From assembly GCF_936925435.1 (NCBI RefSeq), contig NZ_CAKZHQ010000047.1, forward strand, positions 106,466 through 170,465: 64,000 nucleotides of DNA. Direction: 5' to 3'. The position numbers were made by a program, and so were the translations under genes. How positions within the stretch are numbered: the stretch's first letter is position 1; every line of letters starts with the position of its first letter. Below the pieces are notes generated by a model. It searched no databases. It saw only the letters and a list, made by a program, of their open reading frames with translations, and was not told the DNA's origin. This DNA is from an uncultured Ramlibacter sp. (GTDB lineage Bacteria > Pseudomonadota > Gammaproteobacteria > Burkholderiales > Burkholderiaceae_C). Shown here piece after piece: positions 26,124-35,489 of the stretch.

Positions 26124-27386
26124 ATGGAAGCACTAGTGCGCAAGATCGAGTCGCAACTTGCCGCCCTGCCGGTGCCGGTGGCACTGAACCTGCCTGGCGG
26201 CCACCGCGCCGGCGCCGCCGCACCCGCCGTGGTCCTGTCATTTCGCGACTGGTCGGCCCTGGCCTCCCTGGCGGCCGGCCAGATCGGCCGCCTGGCCGAG
26301 GACCTGGTCGAAAACCGGGTGCAATTCGAGGGCCAGATGCGCGACCTGATGGCGGCCGCCACCCATCTGCTGCCGGGCAGCCCGGTGGGCAGCAACACCG
26401 GCTGGTGGACCCAGATGCTGCGGCGGGCGAAATCGCTGGCCGCCCATTCGCCGCACAAGGACGCCCAACAGGTCCAGTTCCATTACGACGTTTCGGACGA
26501 TTTCTACGCGCTGTGGCTGGACCCGCGCCGGGTCTATTCCTGCGCTTACTACCGCGATGCGACGATGTCGCTGGCGCAGGCCCAGGAGGCCAAGCTCGAT
26601 CACATCTGCCGCAAGCTCCTGCTGCGCAGCGGCGAGCGCTTCCTGGATGTTGGCGCCGGCTGGGGCGGCCTGCTGCTGTGGGCCGCCGAGAACTACGGCG
26701 TGGACGCCACCGGCATCACGCTGTCGAAGAACCAGCACGCCCACGTCAACCGCCTGATCGCCGTGAAAGGCCTGCAGGGCCGGGTGCGCATGGAGCTGCG
26801 CGACTACCGCGACCTGGACGAGGCCCAGGGTTTCGACAAGATCGCCTCGGTCGGCATGTTCGAGCACGTCGGCCTGGCCAACATGCCGACCTACTTCGCC
26901 AAGATCGCCCGCCTGCTCAAGCCCGGCGGCCTGGCGATGAACCATGGCATCACGGCCGGTGGCCTGCATACCGGCCAGCTGGGCGCCGGCATGGGCGACT
27001 TCATCGACAAATACATCTTCCCGGGCGGAGAGCTGCTGCACGTCAGCCATGTGCTCAAGGACCTGTCGCAGGCCGGCCTGGAAATGGTCGACACGGAAAA
27101 CCTGCGCCCGCACTACGCGCGCACCCTGTGGGCCTGGTCCGATGGCCTCGAGGGGCGCTTGCAGCAGGCCCACGATGTCCTGGCGCGCACCGGCAGCGTG
27201 GCCGACGCCGACAAGGTACTGCGCGCCTACCGCCTCTACCTGTCGGGCTGCGCCATGTGCTTCGAGCAGGGCTGGATTGGGCTGCACCAGATCCTGGCCA
27301 CGCGCCCCGACGGTGATCTGCGCGCAGGCGCACTGCGCGGCGCACAATCGGCCTATCCCTTCAACCGCCGCTACATGTACACCTGA
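26124..27386 (+). CDS. Cyclopropane-fatty-acyl-phospholipid synthase family methyltransferase
   Basis: 420 residues from ATG 26124; a TTG 12 codons earlier is the only alternative. The N-terminal part (about 1-110) is a variable lipid-binding region. VQFHYDVSDDFYALWLDPRRVYSCAY is the family hallmark. SAM motif I is FLDVGAGWGGLLLWAA, followed by GITLSKNQ and KIASVGMFEHVG. Members methylenate double bonds of membrane lipids or carry out related SAM-dependent C-methylations. It is coupled to the DUF1840 gene by a TGATG overlap. Family is sure; whether it is true Cfa or a paralogue is not. Confidence 0.9.
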   Translation: MEALVRKIESQLAALPVPVALNLPGGHRAGAAAPAVVLSFRDWSALASLAAGQIGRLAEDLVENRVQFEGQMRDLMAAATHLLPGSPVGSNTGWWTQMLRRAKSLAAHSPHKDAQQVQFHYDVSDDFYALWLDPRRVYSCAYYRDATMSLAQAQEAKLDHICRKLLLRSGERFLDVGAGWGGLLLWAAENYGVDATGITLSKNQHAHVNRLIAVKGLQGRVRMELRDYRDLDEAQGFDKIASVGMFEHVGLANMPTYFAKIARLLKPGGLAMNHGITAGGLHTGQLGAGMGDFIDKYIFPGGELLHVSHVLKDLSQAGLEMVDTENLRPHYARTLWAWSDGLEGRLQQAHDVLARTGSVADADKVLRAYRLYLSGCAMCFEQGWIGLHQILATRPDGDLRAGALRGAQSAYPFNRRYMYT

Positions 27387-27679
27387 TGCTCTACAAGTTC
27401 AAATCCAAGGCGGCCGGCGATCTGATCATGCTCGAGCCCAATGGCAAACGCGTGCTGGAAATCATCGGCAAGGATGCCGGCCCCACGGGCATCATCCTGC
27501 CCGAGCAGATGCCGGCGGCGATCAGCGCGCTGGAAGCGGCCATGGCCGACGCGGCCGACGCGAAGGCCGAAGACGCATCGAGTGAGTCGGCCGTCTCGTT
27601 GCGCCAGCGCGCCGTGCCCTTCCTGGACATGCTGCGGCGCTGTTCCGCGGCCGGCCAGGACATCGTCTGGGGCGTCTGA
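27386..27679 (+). CDS. DUF1840 family protein
   Basis: 97 residues. The start MLYKFKSKAAGDLIMLEPNG and IIGKDAGPTGIILPEQMPAA are the DUF1840 signature; the end LRQRAVPFLDMLRRC is also typical. It is a small cytoplasmic protein of unknown function, common in beta-proteobacteria. The ATG overlaps the stop of the methyltransferase gene, so it is translated with it. It converges on the Bug-receptor gene, seven bases away. Confidence 0.9.
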   Translation: MLYKFKSKAAGDLIMLEPNGKRVLEIIGKDAGPTGIILPEQMPAAISALEAAMADAADAKAEDASSESAVSLRQRAVPFLDMLRRCSAAGQDIVWGV

Positions 27680-27686
27680 AGCTCCC

Positions 27687-28697
27687 TTAGTCGACCTTGG
27701 CGCCGGAGGCCTTGACCACCGGCTGCCACTTCTTCAGTTCGGCATCGATCAGCTGGGCAAACTGGGCCGGCGTGTTGCCGCTGGGGATGGCGCCGTTGGC
27801 GAGCATCTTCTCCTTCACGGCGGCCGTGCCCAGTGACCTGGCCACTTCCTGCTGGATGCGGTTGGCGATGTCCGGCGACAGGCCGGCCGGGCCTAGCAGG
27901 CCGAACCAGGAGCTGGCCTCGAAGCCCTTGAGGCCGCCGGCCTGTTCCACCGTCGGCACATCGGGCAGCGCCGCCGAAGGCTGCGAGCTGGTGACGGCCA
28001 GGGCCTTGAGGCGGCCGGCCTTGATCAGCTGCATGGAGGAGGGCAGGTTGTCGAACATCACGTCCATGTCGCCGCCAACCAGGCTGAGCAGGGCCGGGCC
28101 CGATCCGCTGAAAGGGAAGTGCGTCATGTAGGTGCCGCTCATGGTCTTGAACAGCTCACCGGCCAGATGGATGGAGGTGCCGTTGCCGCTGGAAGCCATG
28201 TTCAGCTTGCCGGGATGGGCCTTGGCGTACTTGATGAAGTCCGCCACATTGTTGATGCCGTTGGCCCTGGCCTTGTCGGCCGCCACCACCATCACATTGG
28301 GCACGCCGGCCACCAGGGTGATGGGGGTGAAGTCCTTCTGCGGGTCGAAGGGCATCTTGCTGTAGAGCCACTTGTTGATGCTCTGCGTGCCCACGGTCCC
28401 CATCAGCAGGGTGTAGCCGTCGGGCGCAGCCTTGGCCACCATGTCGGCGCCGATGTTGCCGCCGGCACCGGCGCGGTTGTCGACGATGAACTGCTGGCCA
28501 AAGGCCCTGGACAGCTCCGGCGCGACGGCGCGGGCCAGGATGTCGGTGGTGCCGCCGGGCGCAAACGGCACGACGATGCGCACGGGCTTGCTTGGCCAGG
28601 CGGCCTGGGCAAAGGCGGCCGGGGCCGCCAGCAGGGCGCCTGCGCCGGCGAGGGTGCCGAGCAGGGCGCGGCGGCTGGGAGTGAAGGCGTCTGGCAT
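27687..28697 (-). CDS. Tripartite tricarboxylate transporter (Bug) periplasmic receptor
   Basis: 336 residues. The start at 28697 follows a GGAGA ribosome site. The N-terminus [23 protein letters not shown] looks like a Tat-type leader (Arg-Arg). Family landmarks: [39 protein letters not shown] PDGYTLLMG, and [20 protein letters not shown]. Bug proteins capture carboxylates or aromatic acids in the periplasm. No TctA/TctB membrane genes are near, as is normal for the many orphan Bugs of this group. It is downstream of a second Bug gene but separated from it by a terminator. Confidence 0.9.
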   Translation of the reverse strand: MPDAFTPSRRALLGTLAGAGALLAAPAAFAQAAWPSKPVRIVVPFAPGGTTDILARAVAPELSRAFGQQFIVDNRAGAGGNIGADMVAKAAPDGYTLLMGTVGTQSINKWLYSKMPFDPQKDFTPITLVAGVPNVMVVAADKARANGINNVADFIKYAKAHPGKLNMASSGNGTSIHLAGELFKTMSGTYMTHFPFSGSGPALLSLVGGDMDVMFDNLPSSMQLIKAGRLKALAVTSSQPSAALPDVPTVEQAGGLKGFEASSWFGLLGPAGLSPDIANRIQQEVARSLGTAAVKEKMLANGAIPSGNTPAQFAQLIDAELKKWQPVVKASGAKVD

Positions 28698-28730
28698 GGT
28701 GGTCTCCTGGGTCTGGACGATTGTGGGCAC

Positions 28731-28756
28731 AAAAAAGCCGCCCGCAGGCGGCTTCG
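28731..28756 (-). terminator. Rho-independent terminator between two Bug genes
   Basis: On the minus strand AAGCCGCC-TGC-GGGCGGCTT is followed by TTTTTT, 21 bases after the stop of the 28777-29766 gene. It makes the two neighbouring receptors separate transcription units. Confidence 0.85.
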
Positions 28757-28776
28757 CTCTCGGGGAGAACCCGGGG

Positions 28777-29766
28777 TCAGTCGGCGTAAACGCCGGCGGC
28801 CTTGATGATCGGGCTCCACTTGGCGATCTCGGCGGCGACGAACTTCTTGTGCTCGGCCGGTTCGATGCGCTTGTCGGAGACCACCACCGCGCCCAGGCCT
28901 TCCTGCTTCTTGATGAACTCAGGGTCCTTCAGGGCCGCCTTGAGGGCGTCGTTGATCTTCTTTTGCACGTCGGCCGGCGTGCCCTTGGGGGCGTACAGGC
29001 CGTGCCAGATCGTCACCTCGAAGTCCTTCAGGCCCGACTCCTGCAGCGTGGGCAGGTCCTTGAGCGCCGGCGTGGTCAGGCGCTTGGCGGTGGTCACGGC
29101 ATAAGCCTTGACCTTCTTGCCCTCGATCTGCGAGGTGGTGTTGGTGGTCTGGTCGCACATCAGGTCGATCTGGCCGCCGATCAGGTCGGTCATGGCCGGC
29201 GCCGTGCCCTTGTACGGCACGGGGGTCATGTCGGTCTTGAGCGCGGTCTGGAACAGCAGGCCGCACAGGTGCGAGGCCGAGCCGACACCGGCATTGCCCA
29301 GGTTGATCTTGCCCTTGTTCTGGGCGATCCAGGCGGTGAATTCCTTGTAGTTGTTGGCCGGCAGCGCAGGCTTGCCGATCACCGTCATGGGCACGTCGTT
29401 GACCATGCCCAGGTACTCGAAGTCGCTTTCGACCTTGAAGGGGATGTTGCGCACCAGGGTGGGCATGGTGGCCATGGCAATGTGGTGCAGCAGCAGGGTG
29501 TAGCCGTCGGCCGGGGCCTTGGCCGTCTTGTTGGCGCCGATCGAGCCGCCGGCGCCGGCGGCGTTGTCCACCACGATGGTGGCGCCGCCCAGGGGCTTGC
29601 GCATGGCTTCGGCCAGGTCGCGCGCGACGCGGTCGGTGGGGCCACCGGCCGCGAACGGCACGATGATGGTGATGGTCTTGTCCTTGATGGGGAAGTCGGC
29701 AGCCTGGGCGCCGCAGGCCAGGGCCACCATGGTCAAAGGCAGCAGGGTTTTGAACAGAGTCTTCAT
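28777..29766 (-). CDS. Tripartite tricarboxylate transporter (Bug) periplasmic receptor
   Basis: 329 residues with a Sec signal ([22 protein letters not shown]). AAGGAG precedes the ATG. Motifs: [66 protein letters not shown]. It is only distantly similar to the adjacent receptor, so the pair is not a recent duplication. Ligand unknown. Confidence 0.9.
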   Translation of the reverse strand: MKTLFKTLLPLTMVALACGAQAADFPIKDKTITIIVPFAAGGPTDRVARDLAEAMRKPLGGATIVVDNAAGAGGSIGANKTAKAPADGYTLLLHHIAMATMPTLVRNIPFKVESDFEYLGMVNDVPMTVIGKPALPANNYKEFTAWIAQNKGKINLGNAGVGSASHLCGLLFQTALKTDMTPVPYKGTAPAMTDLIGGQIDLMCDQTTNTTSQIEGKKVKAYAVTTAKRLTTPALKDLPTLQESGLKDFEVTIWHGLYAPKGTPADVQKKINDALKAALKDPEFIKKQEGLGAVVVSDKRIEPAEHKKFVAAEIAKWSPIIKAAGVYAD

Positions 29767-29875
29767 GGGGGTCTCCTTGTGAGGCAGTGGAACCCGGCAA
29801 TGGTAAGCAGGGCGGCGGCTGTGGCCATCGCGGTAATTACTTAGCCTGGAGTCGGGTTTTACCCTGGTCCTTTTG

Positions 29876-29936
29876 CATCAAAAATGGCTGTAACCCCCGT
29901 CAAATCGCCTCCGGTAGCTATAAAAAACAGAGCGGC
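29876..29936 (+). repeat. Interspersed repeat, copy B, intergenic
   Basis: CCCCCG (29894-29899), 16 bases, AGCTAT (29916-29921), 9 bases, AGC. It follows an A-rich start like the other copies. Its right end abuts the stop codon of the PaaK-like gene read from the other strand. The GCTAT inverted repeat is imperfect here. Confidence 0.7.
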
Positions 29937-31184
29937 CTATTTGTAGCTGCGGGCGTCCTCGATCACCTTGCCGTCGTTGGGCAGACTGCCTGGCGCCAGC
30001 AGCTGGACCTCGCCGCGCAGCTTGGTCACGTCGCGGATGGCCTCGCCGATGCGCTCGTGCAAGCCCTGCGGCGCGCCGGCGGCCTCGACCTGCAAGGTCA
30101 TGGTGTCGTTGGCCATCTCGCCGTTGACCACCAGGCGCGCCTTGAGCACCTCGGGAAAGCGCCGGGCGATGTCGGCCACCTGGCCGGGATGGACGAACAT
30201 GCCGCGGATCTTGGTGGTCTGGTCGGCCCGGCCCAGCCAGCCCTTGATGCGGGTGTTGCTGCGGCCCGTCGGGCAAGCTCCGGGCAGGACGGCCGACAGA
30301 TCGCCTGTGCCAAAGCGGATCAGCGGGTAGCCGGCGTTGAGCGTGGTCACCACCAGCTCGCCGACCTCGCCGGGTGCCACCGGGTCGCCGGTGCCGGGCC
30401 GGACGATCTCGACGACCACGCCTTCATCCAGCACCAGGCCTTCGCGGGGCGTGGTTTCGTAGGCGATCAGTCCGAGGTCGGCGGTGGCGTAGCTTTGGTA
30501 GATGGCCATGCCGCGCTCGGCGAACCAGTCGCGCAGGCTGGGCGGGAAGGCCTCGCCGCCGACCAGGCCCTTGCGGATGCTGGAGATGTCGGCACCGGCC
30601 TCCTGTGCCTTCTCGACCAGGATGCGCAGGAAGCTGGGCGTGCCGGTGTAGGCGGACGGCCGCAGTTCGGCGATGGCCTGCAGCTGCTGCTCGGTCTGGC
30701 CCGTGCCCGCGGGAAAGACGGTGCACCCGATGGCGTGGGCGCCCGACTCCATGATGAAGGCGCCCGGTGTCATGTGGTAGCTGAAGGCGTTGTGCACCAG
30801 GTCGCCGCTGCGCAGGCCAGCGGCGTACAGGGCGCGCGCTGCGCGCCAGTAGTCCTTGCCAGCGCCCTCGGGCTCGTAGATCGGGCCGGGCGATGCATAG
30901 GCGCGTGGCATGGCCGGGCCGCGCTGCAGCGCGGAAAAGCCGCCGAAGGGGTCGCTGGCGCGCTGGGCCTGCTGGCGTTCCAGCAGCTCGTGCTTGCGCG
31001 TCACAGGCAGCCTGGCCAGGGCCTCGCGCGAGGTCACCGCCTGCGCGTCCACACCTTGCAAAATGGCGGCAAACGCCGGTGTGGCCTGTTGCGCATGGGC
31101 CACCTGCTGCGGCAGGGCCGCCATCAGCTGGGCTTCGCGTTGGCCAGGGTCGCGCGTTTCCAGCGCGTCGAAGAATTCGCTCAT
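29937..31184 (-). CDS. Phenylacetate-CoA ligase (PaaK) family protein, degenerate nucleotide loop
   Basis: 415 residues, a little short for PaaK (about 430-440). ATG 31184 is preceded by GGGAGG. PaaK-like blocks: LQAIAELRPSAYTGTPSFLRIL, LRDWFAERGMAIYQSYATADLGLIAYE-type, GELVVTTLNAGYPLIRFGTGD and GRADQTTKIRGMFVHPGQV. Something is odd: where PaaK has the glycine/serine/threonine phosphate loop SSGTTGxP, this protein reads YASPGPIYEPEGAGKDYW. It may use another substrate or have lost adenylation. It is the last gene of the LIV-type operon, 11 bases after livF. Confidence 0.82.
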   Translation of the reverse strand: MSEFFDALETRDPGQREAQLMAALPQQVAHAQQATPAFAAILQGVDAQAVTSREALARLPVTRKHELLERQQAQRASDPFGGFSALQRGPAMPRAYASPGPIYEPEGAGKDYWRAARALYAAGLRSGDLVHNAFSYHMTPGAFIMESGAHAIGCTVFPAGTGQTEQQLQAIAELRPSAYTGTPSFLRILVEKAQEAGADISSIRKGLVGGEAFPPSLRDWFAERGMAIYQSYATADLGLIAYETTPREGLVLDEGVVVEIVRPGTGDPVAPGEVGELVVTTLNAGYPLIRFGTGDLSAVLPGACPTGRSNTRIKGWLGRADQTTKIRGMFVHPGQVADIARRFPEVLKARLVVNGEMANDTMTLQVEAAGAPQGLHERIGEAIRDVTKLRGEVQLLAPGSLPNDGKVIEDARSYK

Positions 31185-31195
31185 GACTGCCTCCC

Positions 31196-32005
31196 TCAGG
31201 CCAACCAGCGCTTGCGGCGCTTGTAACTCTTGACGTCCCGGAACGACTTGCGCTCGCCGCCACCCACGCCCAGGTAGAACTCCTTGACGTCCTCGTTGTT
31301 GGCCAGGTCGGCCGCCGGCCCGTCCATGACCACGCGGCCGCTTTCCATGATGTACCCGTAGTCCGAGTACTTGAGCGCCATGTTGGTGTTCTGCTCGGCC
31401 AGCAGAAAGGTCACCTTCTCGCGCTGGTTGAGATCCTTCACGATCTCGAAGACCTCCTCGACGATCTGCGGCGCAAGGCCCATGGACGGCTCGTCCAGCA
31501 GCACCATGCTGGGGTTGGCCATCAGGGCGCGGCCGATGGCGCACATCTGCTGCTCGCCGCCCGAGGTGTAGGCCGCCTGCGAGGTCCGGCGGGTCTTCAG
31601 GCGCGGGAAGTAGGTGTAGACCTTCTCCAGATTGGCCGCCACCTCGGCCTTGTTGGGGCGGGTGTAGGCGCCCGTCAGCAGGTTCTCCTCGATGGTCAGG
31701 TGGGCGAAGCAGTGGCGCCCCTCCATCACCTGGACCACGCCGCGGCGCACCAGGTCGGCCGGCGACAGGTTCTCGATGCGCTCGCCGCGCAGCTCGATCG
31801 AGCCCTTGGTGACCTCGCCGCGCTCGCCGTGCAGCAGGTTGGAGACCGCCCGCAAGGTGGTGGTCTTGCCGGCCCCGTTGCCGCCCAGGATGGCGACGAT
31901 GCCGCCCTCGGGCACCTGCAGGGACACGCCCTTGAGCACCAGGATCACGTGGTTGTAGATGACCTCGATGCCGTTGACGTTTAAAACGATGTTGGGTGTG
32001 CTCAT
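31196..32005 (-). CDS. livF: Branched-chain-amino-acid-type ABC transporter ATPase (LivF-like)
   Basis: 269 residues. Walker A GGNGAGKTT, Q-loop VMEGRHCFAHLT, signature TSGGEQQM, Walker B MVLLDEPSMGLAP and AEQNTNMAL (in place of the usual H-loop His) identify the LivF group. A basic C-terminal tail (SYKRRKRW) is longer than in E. coli LivF. It works with LivG-like 35490-36314. Two stacked hairpins lie between it and the receptor gene upstream. Confidence 0.92.
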   Translation of the reverse strand: MSTPNIVLNVNGIEVIYNHVILVLKGVSLQVPEGGIVAILGGNGAGKTTTLRAVSNLLHGERGEVTKGSIELRGERIENLSPADLVRRGVVQVMEGRHCFAHLTIEENLLTGAYTRPNKAEVAANLEKVYTYFPRLKTRRTSQAAYTSGGEQQMCAIGRALMANPSMVLLDEPSMGLAPQIVEEVFEIVKDLNQREKVTFLLAEQNTNMALKYSDYGYIMESGRVVMDGPAADLANNEDVKEFYLGVGGGERKSFRDVKSYKRRKRWLA

Positions 32006-32013
32006 GGTGTGTT

Positions 32014-32064
32014 CGCCAAATGAAAGGCCGGGCCTTTCATTTGGCGGCTCCTCGCGGAGCCGCC
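32014..32064 (-). promoter_or_regulatory. Two adjacent perfect hairpins between livK-like and livF-like genes
   Basis: 32014-32046: a 16-bp perfect inverted repeat with arm CGCCAAATGAAAGGCC and a one-base centre. 32043-32064: GGCGGCTCC-TCGC-GGAGCCGCC, 9-bp stem. They overlap by four bases, so they are mutually exclusive at their junction. No T tract follows in the direction of transcription. Likely roles are 3'-end protection of the receptor mRNA or partial attenuation before livF. Confidence 0.6.
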
Positions 32065-32073
32065 AGGGTTACA

Positions 32074-33408
32074 TCAGGACTGGCAATCGGCAGGCGTGCG
32101 TGCGGTGAGCTTCTTCTCCGCCGCGTACTTGCCGGCGGTGGACTTGACCATGGGCCGGATGATCTGCTGATCGGCCTCGATCCAGTCGCTGGTGAACTCC
32201 CACTTGCTGCCGTCCCAGGTGTGGATGCGCGCTGCGCTGGCGCCCACGTGGTCGGCGCAGGAGGTGCTGACCGGGCGCATCACGCCCTTGAAGCCCAGCG
32301 CGTCGAGCTTGGCCTGGGTCAGGTTCAGGTTCTCCAGGCCCCAGCGGACCTGCTCGCCTGTCATGACCTTGCCCTTGCCGAAGCGCTCTTGCGCCGCGCG
32401 GATGCCCTCGACACCCATGGCGGCGCTCACCACGCCGCGCAGGTACAGGGTCTCGCCCACTTCGTCCTTCGGACCCGTGCCCTGGCCCTTGTCATGCAGC
32501 TTGGCCAGGATCTCCTTGACGATGGGCGCGTTCTTGTCGGTGCCGTGCTGCAGGGTCACGGCGTTGTAGCCCTTGGCACCCTGGCCCACGTCCTTGACGT
32601 CGGGCTCGGCGCCCGACCACCAGACGCCGTACATCTTCTCGCGCGGGTAGCCGGTGGCCTGGGCCTCCTTCAGCGCGGTGGAGTTCATCACGCCCCAGCC
32701 CCACAGCAGGGTGTAGTCCGGGCGGCTCTGGCGCACCTGCAGCCAGGTGGCTTTCTGCTCGACGCCGGGTGCCGTCACCGGCAGCAACTGCAGCTCGAAA
32801 CCGTGCATCTTGGCGCGCTCCTGCAGCAGCGGGATCGGCTCCTTGCCGAACGGGCTGTCGTGGAAGACCAGGGCGATCTTCTTGCCCTTGAGTTTGTCGA
32901 AGCCGCCTTCCTTCTTGGCGATGGCCTGGACGATGGCGTCGGCGGCCACCCAGTAGGTGCCCAGCAGCGGGAAGTTCCACTTGAAGATGGTGCCGTCGGC
33001 GCTCTCGCTGCGGCCATAGCCGGTGGTGATCAGCGGGATCTTGTCGCCCGGGGCCTTCTCGGTCAGCGCGAAGGTGGCGCCGGTGGACCAGGGGTGGATC
33101 AGGGTGGCGCCGCCGTTCTTGCCCTTGAGGCGCTCGTAGCACTCCACGCTGCGGGCCGTGTCGTAGCCGGTCTCGCATTCCTCGAACAGCAGCTTGACGC
33201 CGTTGATGCCGCCGCGGGCATTGACCAGTTTGTAGTAGTCGACGATGCCGTTGGCCGTGGGCGTTCCGTTGGGCGCATAGGGCCCGGTGCGGTAGGAGAG
33301 CACCGGCAGGTACTGCTCCTTGGCCTGGGCCATGGCCGGGGAAGTCAGCACCGCCGTGGCGCCGGTGGCCAGCATGGCTGCGGCCAGGACGATCTTGCGC
33401 AATTTCAT
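32074..33408 (-). CDS. ABC transporter substrate-binding protein, LivK/amide type
   Basis: 444 residues, longer than LivK (about 370). It has a Sec signal (KIVLAAAMLATGATAVLTSP, cleavage near AMA-QA). Periplasmic type-1 fold blocks: YLPVLSYRTGPYAPNGTPTANG, NARGGINGVKLLFEECETGY, KKIALVFHDSPFGKEPIPLLQ. AGGAGA precedes the ATG. It is the receptor of the LIV-type transporter; two CoA ligases in the same operon suggest it takes up a carboxylic (aromatic or fatty) acid rather than an amino acid. Confidence 0.9.
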   Translation of the reverse strand: MKLRKIVLAAAMLATGATAVLTSPAMAQAKEQYLPVLSYRTGPYAPNGTPTANGIVDYYKLVNARGGINGVKLLFEECETGYDTARSVECYERLKGKNGGATLIHPWSTGATFALTEKAPGDKIPLITTGYGRSESADGTIFKWNFPLLGTYWVAADAIVQAIAKKEGGFDKLKGKKIALVFHDSPFGKEPIPLLQERAKMHGFELQLLPVTAPGVEQKATWLQVRQSRPDYTLLWGWGVMNSTALKEAQATGYPREKMYGVWWSGAEPDVKDVGQGAKGYNAVTLQHGTDKNAPIVKEILAKLHDKGQGTGPKDEVGETLYLRGVVSAAMGVEGIRAAQERFGKGKVMTGEQVRWGLENLNLTQAKLDALGFKGVMRPVSTSCADHVGASAARIHTWDGSKWEFTSDWIEADQQIIRPMVKSTAGKYAAEKKLTARTPADCQS

Positions 33409-33466
33409 GGTTTGTCTCCTATTGGTGAGTTTGAGAGCGCTCGAGAAAACGTGTCAGTGCGGGGCA

Positions 33467-34543
33467 TCAATGGGGGAAAGGCCACAGCCGCAGCTTCTGC
33501 TTGGCCGTGGACCAGAGTTTGGCCAGGCCGTGCGGCTCGACGATGAGGAACCAGACGATCAGGCCGCCGAAGATCATCAGCTCGGCATGCGAGACGGCGG
33601 TGGTGGTGATGGCGATGCCGAACAGGCCGGCCACGAAGGGCAGCAGCTGGTTCAGCGCGATCGGCAAGATGGTGATGAAGGCGGCGCCGAAGAAGCTGCC
33701 CATGATGGAGCCCAGGCCGCCGATGATGACCATGAACAGCAGGCGGAAGGAGTAGTCCACCGAGAAGGCCGAGGGCTCCCAGGCGCCCAGGTAGATGAAG
33801 GCCCACAGCGCGCCGGCCACGCCGATGATGAAGGAGCTGACGGCAAAGGCGCTGAGCTTGGCGTACATCGGCCGGATGCCGATCACCGCGGCGGCCACGT
33901 CCATATCGCGGATCGCCATCCACTCGCGGCCGATCGCACCGCGCACCAGGTTCTTGGCCAGCAGGGCGATCACCGCCAGGATGGCCAGGCAGAACAGGTA
34001 CTTCGATTGCGCGCTCTCCAGCGGCAGGCCGAACACCTGCAGGTTGGAGACGGCGACCGAGCCCGAGGGCGTGTCCAGCGTGAACCACTTGATGCGCAGG
34101 AACATCCAGTCGGCGAAGAACTGCGCCGCCAGGGTGGCCATCGCCAGGTACAGGCCGCGCACCCGCAGCGAGGGCAGGCCGAACAGGATGCCGAAGGCCA
34201 TGGCGCACAGGCCGCCCAGGATCAGCGCCGGCACCAGCGGCAGACCGGGGATGCGCACGAAGAAGTTGTAGGCGCCATACGCGCCGACGGCCATGAAGGC
34301 GCCCGAACCCAGCGAGATCTGGCCGCAATAGCCCACCAGGATGTTCACGCCGACGGCCGCCAGCGAGAAGATCAGAAAGGGGATGAGGATGGCCCGCATC
34401 AGGTAGTCGCTGGCCAGCAGCGGCACGGCGACAAAGGCCAGGGCCAGCAGCGCGGCGACGAAGACCCGGTCCTGCAGGATGGGGAAGATCTGCTGGTCGG
34501 CCCGGTAGCTGGTCTTGAACTGGCCGTTCTCGCGGTAAATCAT
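33467..34543 (-). CDS. livM: Branched-chain-amino-acid-type ABC transporter permease (LivM-like)
   Basis: 358 residues, about ten helices. Signature blocks: FSLAAVGVNILVGYCGQISLGSGAFMAVGAYG, RVRGLYLAMATLAAQFF and GREWMAIRDMDVAAAVIGI, where the cytoplasmic loop meets the ATPases. The C-terminus has the long VEPHGLAKLWSTAKQKLRLW tail. It pairs with the LivH-like permease 15 bases upstream. Confidence 0.92.
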   Translation of the reverse strand: MIYRENGQFKTSYRADQQIFPILQDRVFVAALLALAFVAVPLLASDYLMRAILIPFLIFSLAAVGVNILVGYCGQISLGSGAFMAVGAYGAYNFFVRIPGLPLVPALILGGLCAMAFGILFGLPSLRVRGLYLAMATLAAQFFADWMFLRIKWFTLDTPSGSVAVSNLQVFGLPLESAQSKYLFCLAILAVIALLAKNLVRGAIGREWMAIRDMDVAAAVIGIRPMYAKLSAFAVSSFIIGVAGALWAFIYLGAWEPSAFSVDYSFRLLFMVIIGGLGSIMGSFFGAAFITILPIALNQLLPFVAGLFGIAITTTAVSHAELMIFGGLIVWFLIVEPHGLAKLWSTAKQKLRLWPFPH

Positions 34544-34558
34544 GGGATGGGTCCTGCC

Positions 34559-35488
34559 TTACACGCGGTCAATGATCTTCTCGCCGAACAATCCCTGCGG
34601 CCGGAACAGCAGGAAGACCAGGGCCAGCACATAGGCGAACCAGATTTCGATGCCGCCGCCCACATAGGGGCCGAGATAGACCTCGGAGAGCTTCTCGCCG
34701 ACGCCGATCACCAGGCCGCCGATGATGGCGCCGGGCACCGAGGTCAGGCCGCCCAGGATGACCACCGGCAGCGCGCGCAGCGCCAGGGTGGTCAGCGAGA
34801 ACTGCACGCCCAGCTTGCTGCCCCAGATCATCCCGGCCACCAGGGCCACCACGCCGGCCACGCACCAGACGATGAACCAGATGCGTCCCAACGGGATGCC
34901 GATGGACTGCGCTGCCTGGTGGTCGTCGGCCACGGCGCGCAGGGCCCGGCCGGTCGAGGTCTTCTGGAAGAACAGGCTGAGCAGGGCCACCAGGGCGGTG
35001 GCGATGGCAGCGGCGATCAGGTCTTCCTGGTTGATCAGCACGCCGCCCTGGAAGACCGACTCCAGGGCGAAGATCGGCTCCTTGGGCATGCCGATGTCCA
35101 GCTTGTAGACGTTGCTGCCGAACAGGCTCTGGCCCAGGCCGTCGATGAAGTAGGTGATGCCCAGGGTGGCCATCAACAGGGTCGAGGCCTCCTGGTTGAC
35201 CAGGTGGCGCAATGCCAGCCGCTCGATCAGCCAGGCCAGCACGAACATCAGCGCGCCGGCGCAGAGGAAGGCCAGCACATTGGCCAGCCACTTGCTGTCG
35301 ATACCGGTCCACTGCGGGATCCATTCGGCCAGCCGGGCCATCGCCAGCGCCGCGAACAGCACCATCGCGCCCTGGGCGAAATTGAACACGCCCGAGGCCT
35401 TGAAGATGAGCACGAAGCCCAGCGCCACCAGCGAATACAGCATGCCGACCATCAGGCCGCCGAGCAGGGTTTCGAGAAAAAATGCCAT
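34559..35488 (-). CDS. livH: Branched-chain-amino-acid-type ABC transporter permease (LivH-like)
   Basis: 309 residues with eight or more helices. Motifs: GLMVGMLYSLVALGFVLIFKASGVFNFAQGAM near the N-terminus, the coupling-loop segment TGRALRAVADDHQAAQSIGI, and VILGGLTSVPGAIIGGLVIG near the C-terminus. One base separates its ATG from the livG stop, indicating tight coupling. Confidence 0.93.
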   Translation of the reverse strand: MAFFLETLLGGLMVGMLYSLVALGFVLIFKASGVFNFAQGAMVLFAALAMARLAEWIPQWTGIDSKWLANVLAFLCAGALMFVLAWLIERLALRHLVNQEASTLLMATLGITYFIDGLGQSLFGSNVYKLDIGMPKEPIFALESVFQGGVLINQEDLIAAAIATALVALLSLFFQKTSTGRALRAVADDHQAAQSIGIPLGRIWFIVWCVAGVVALVAGMIWGSKLGVQFSLTTLALRALPVVILGGLTSVPGAIIGGLVIGVGEKLSEVYLGPYVGGGIEIWFAYVLALVFLLFRPQGLFGEKIIDRV

Positions 35489-35489
35489 A

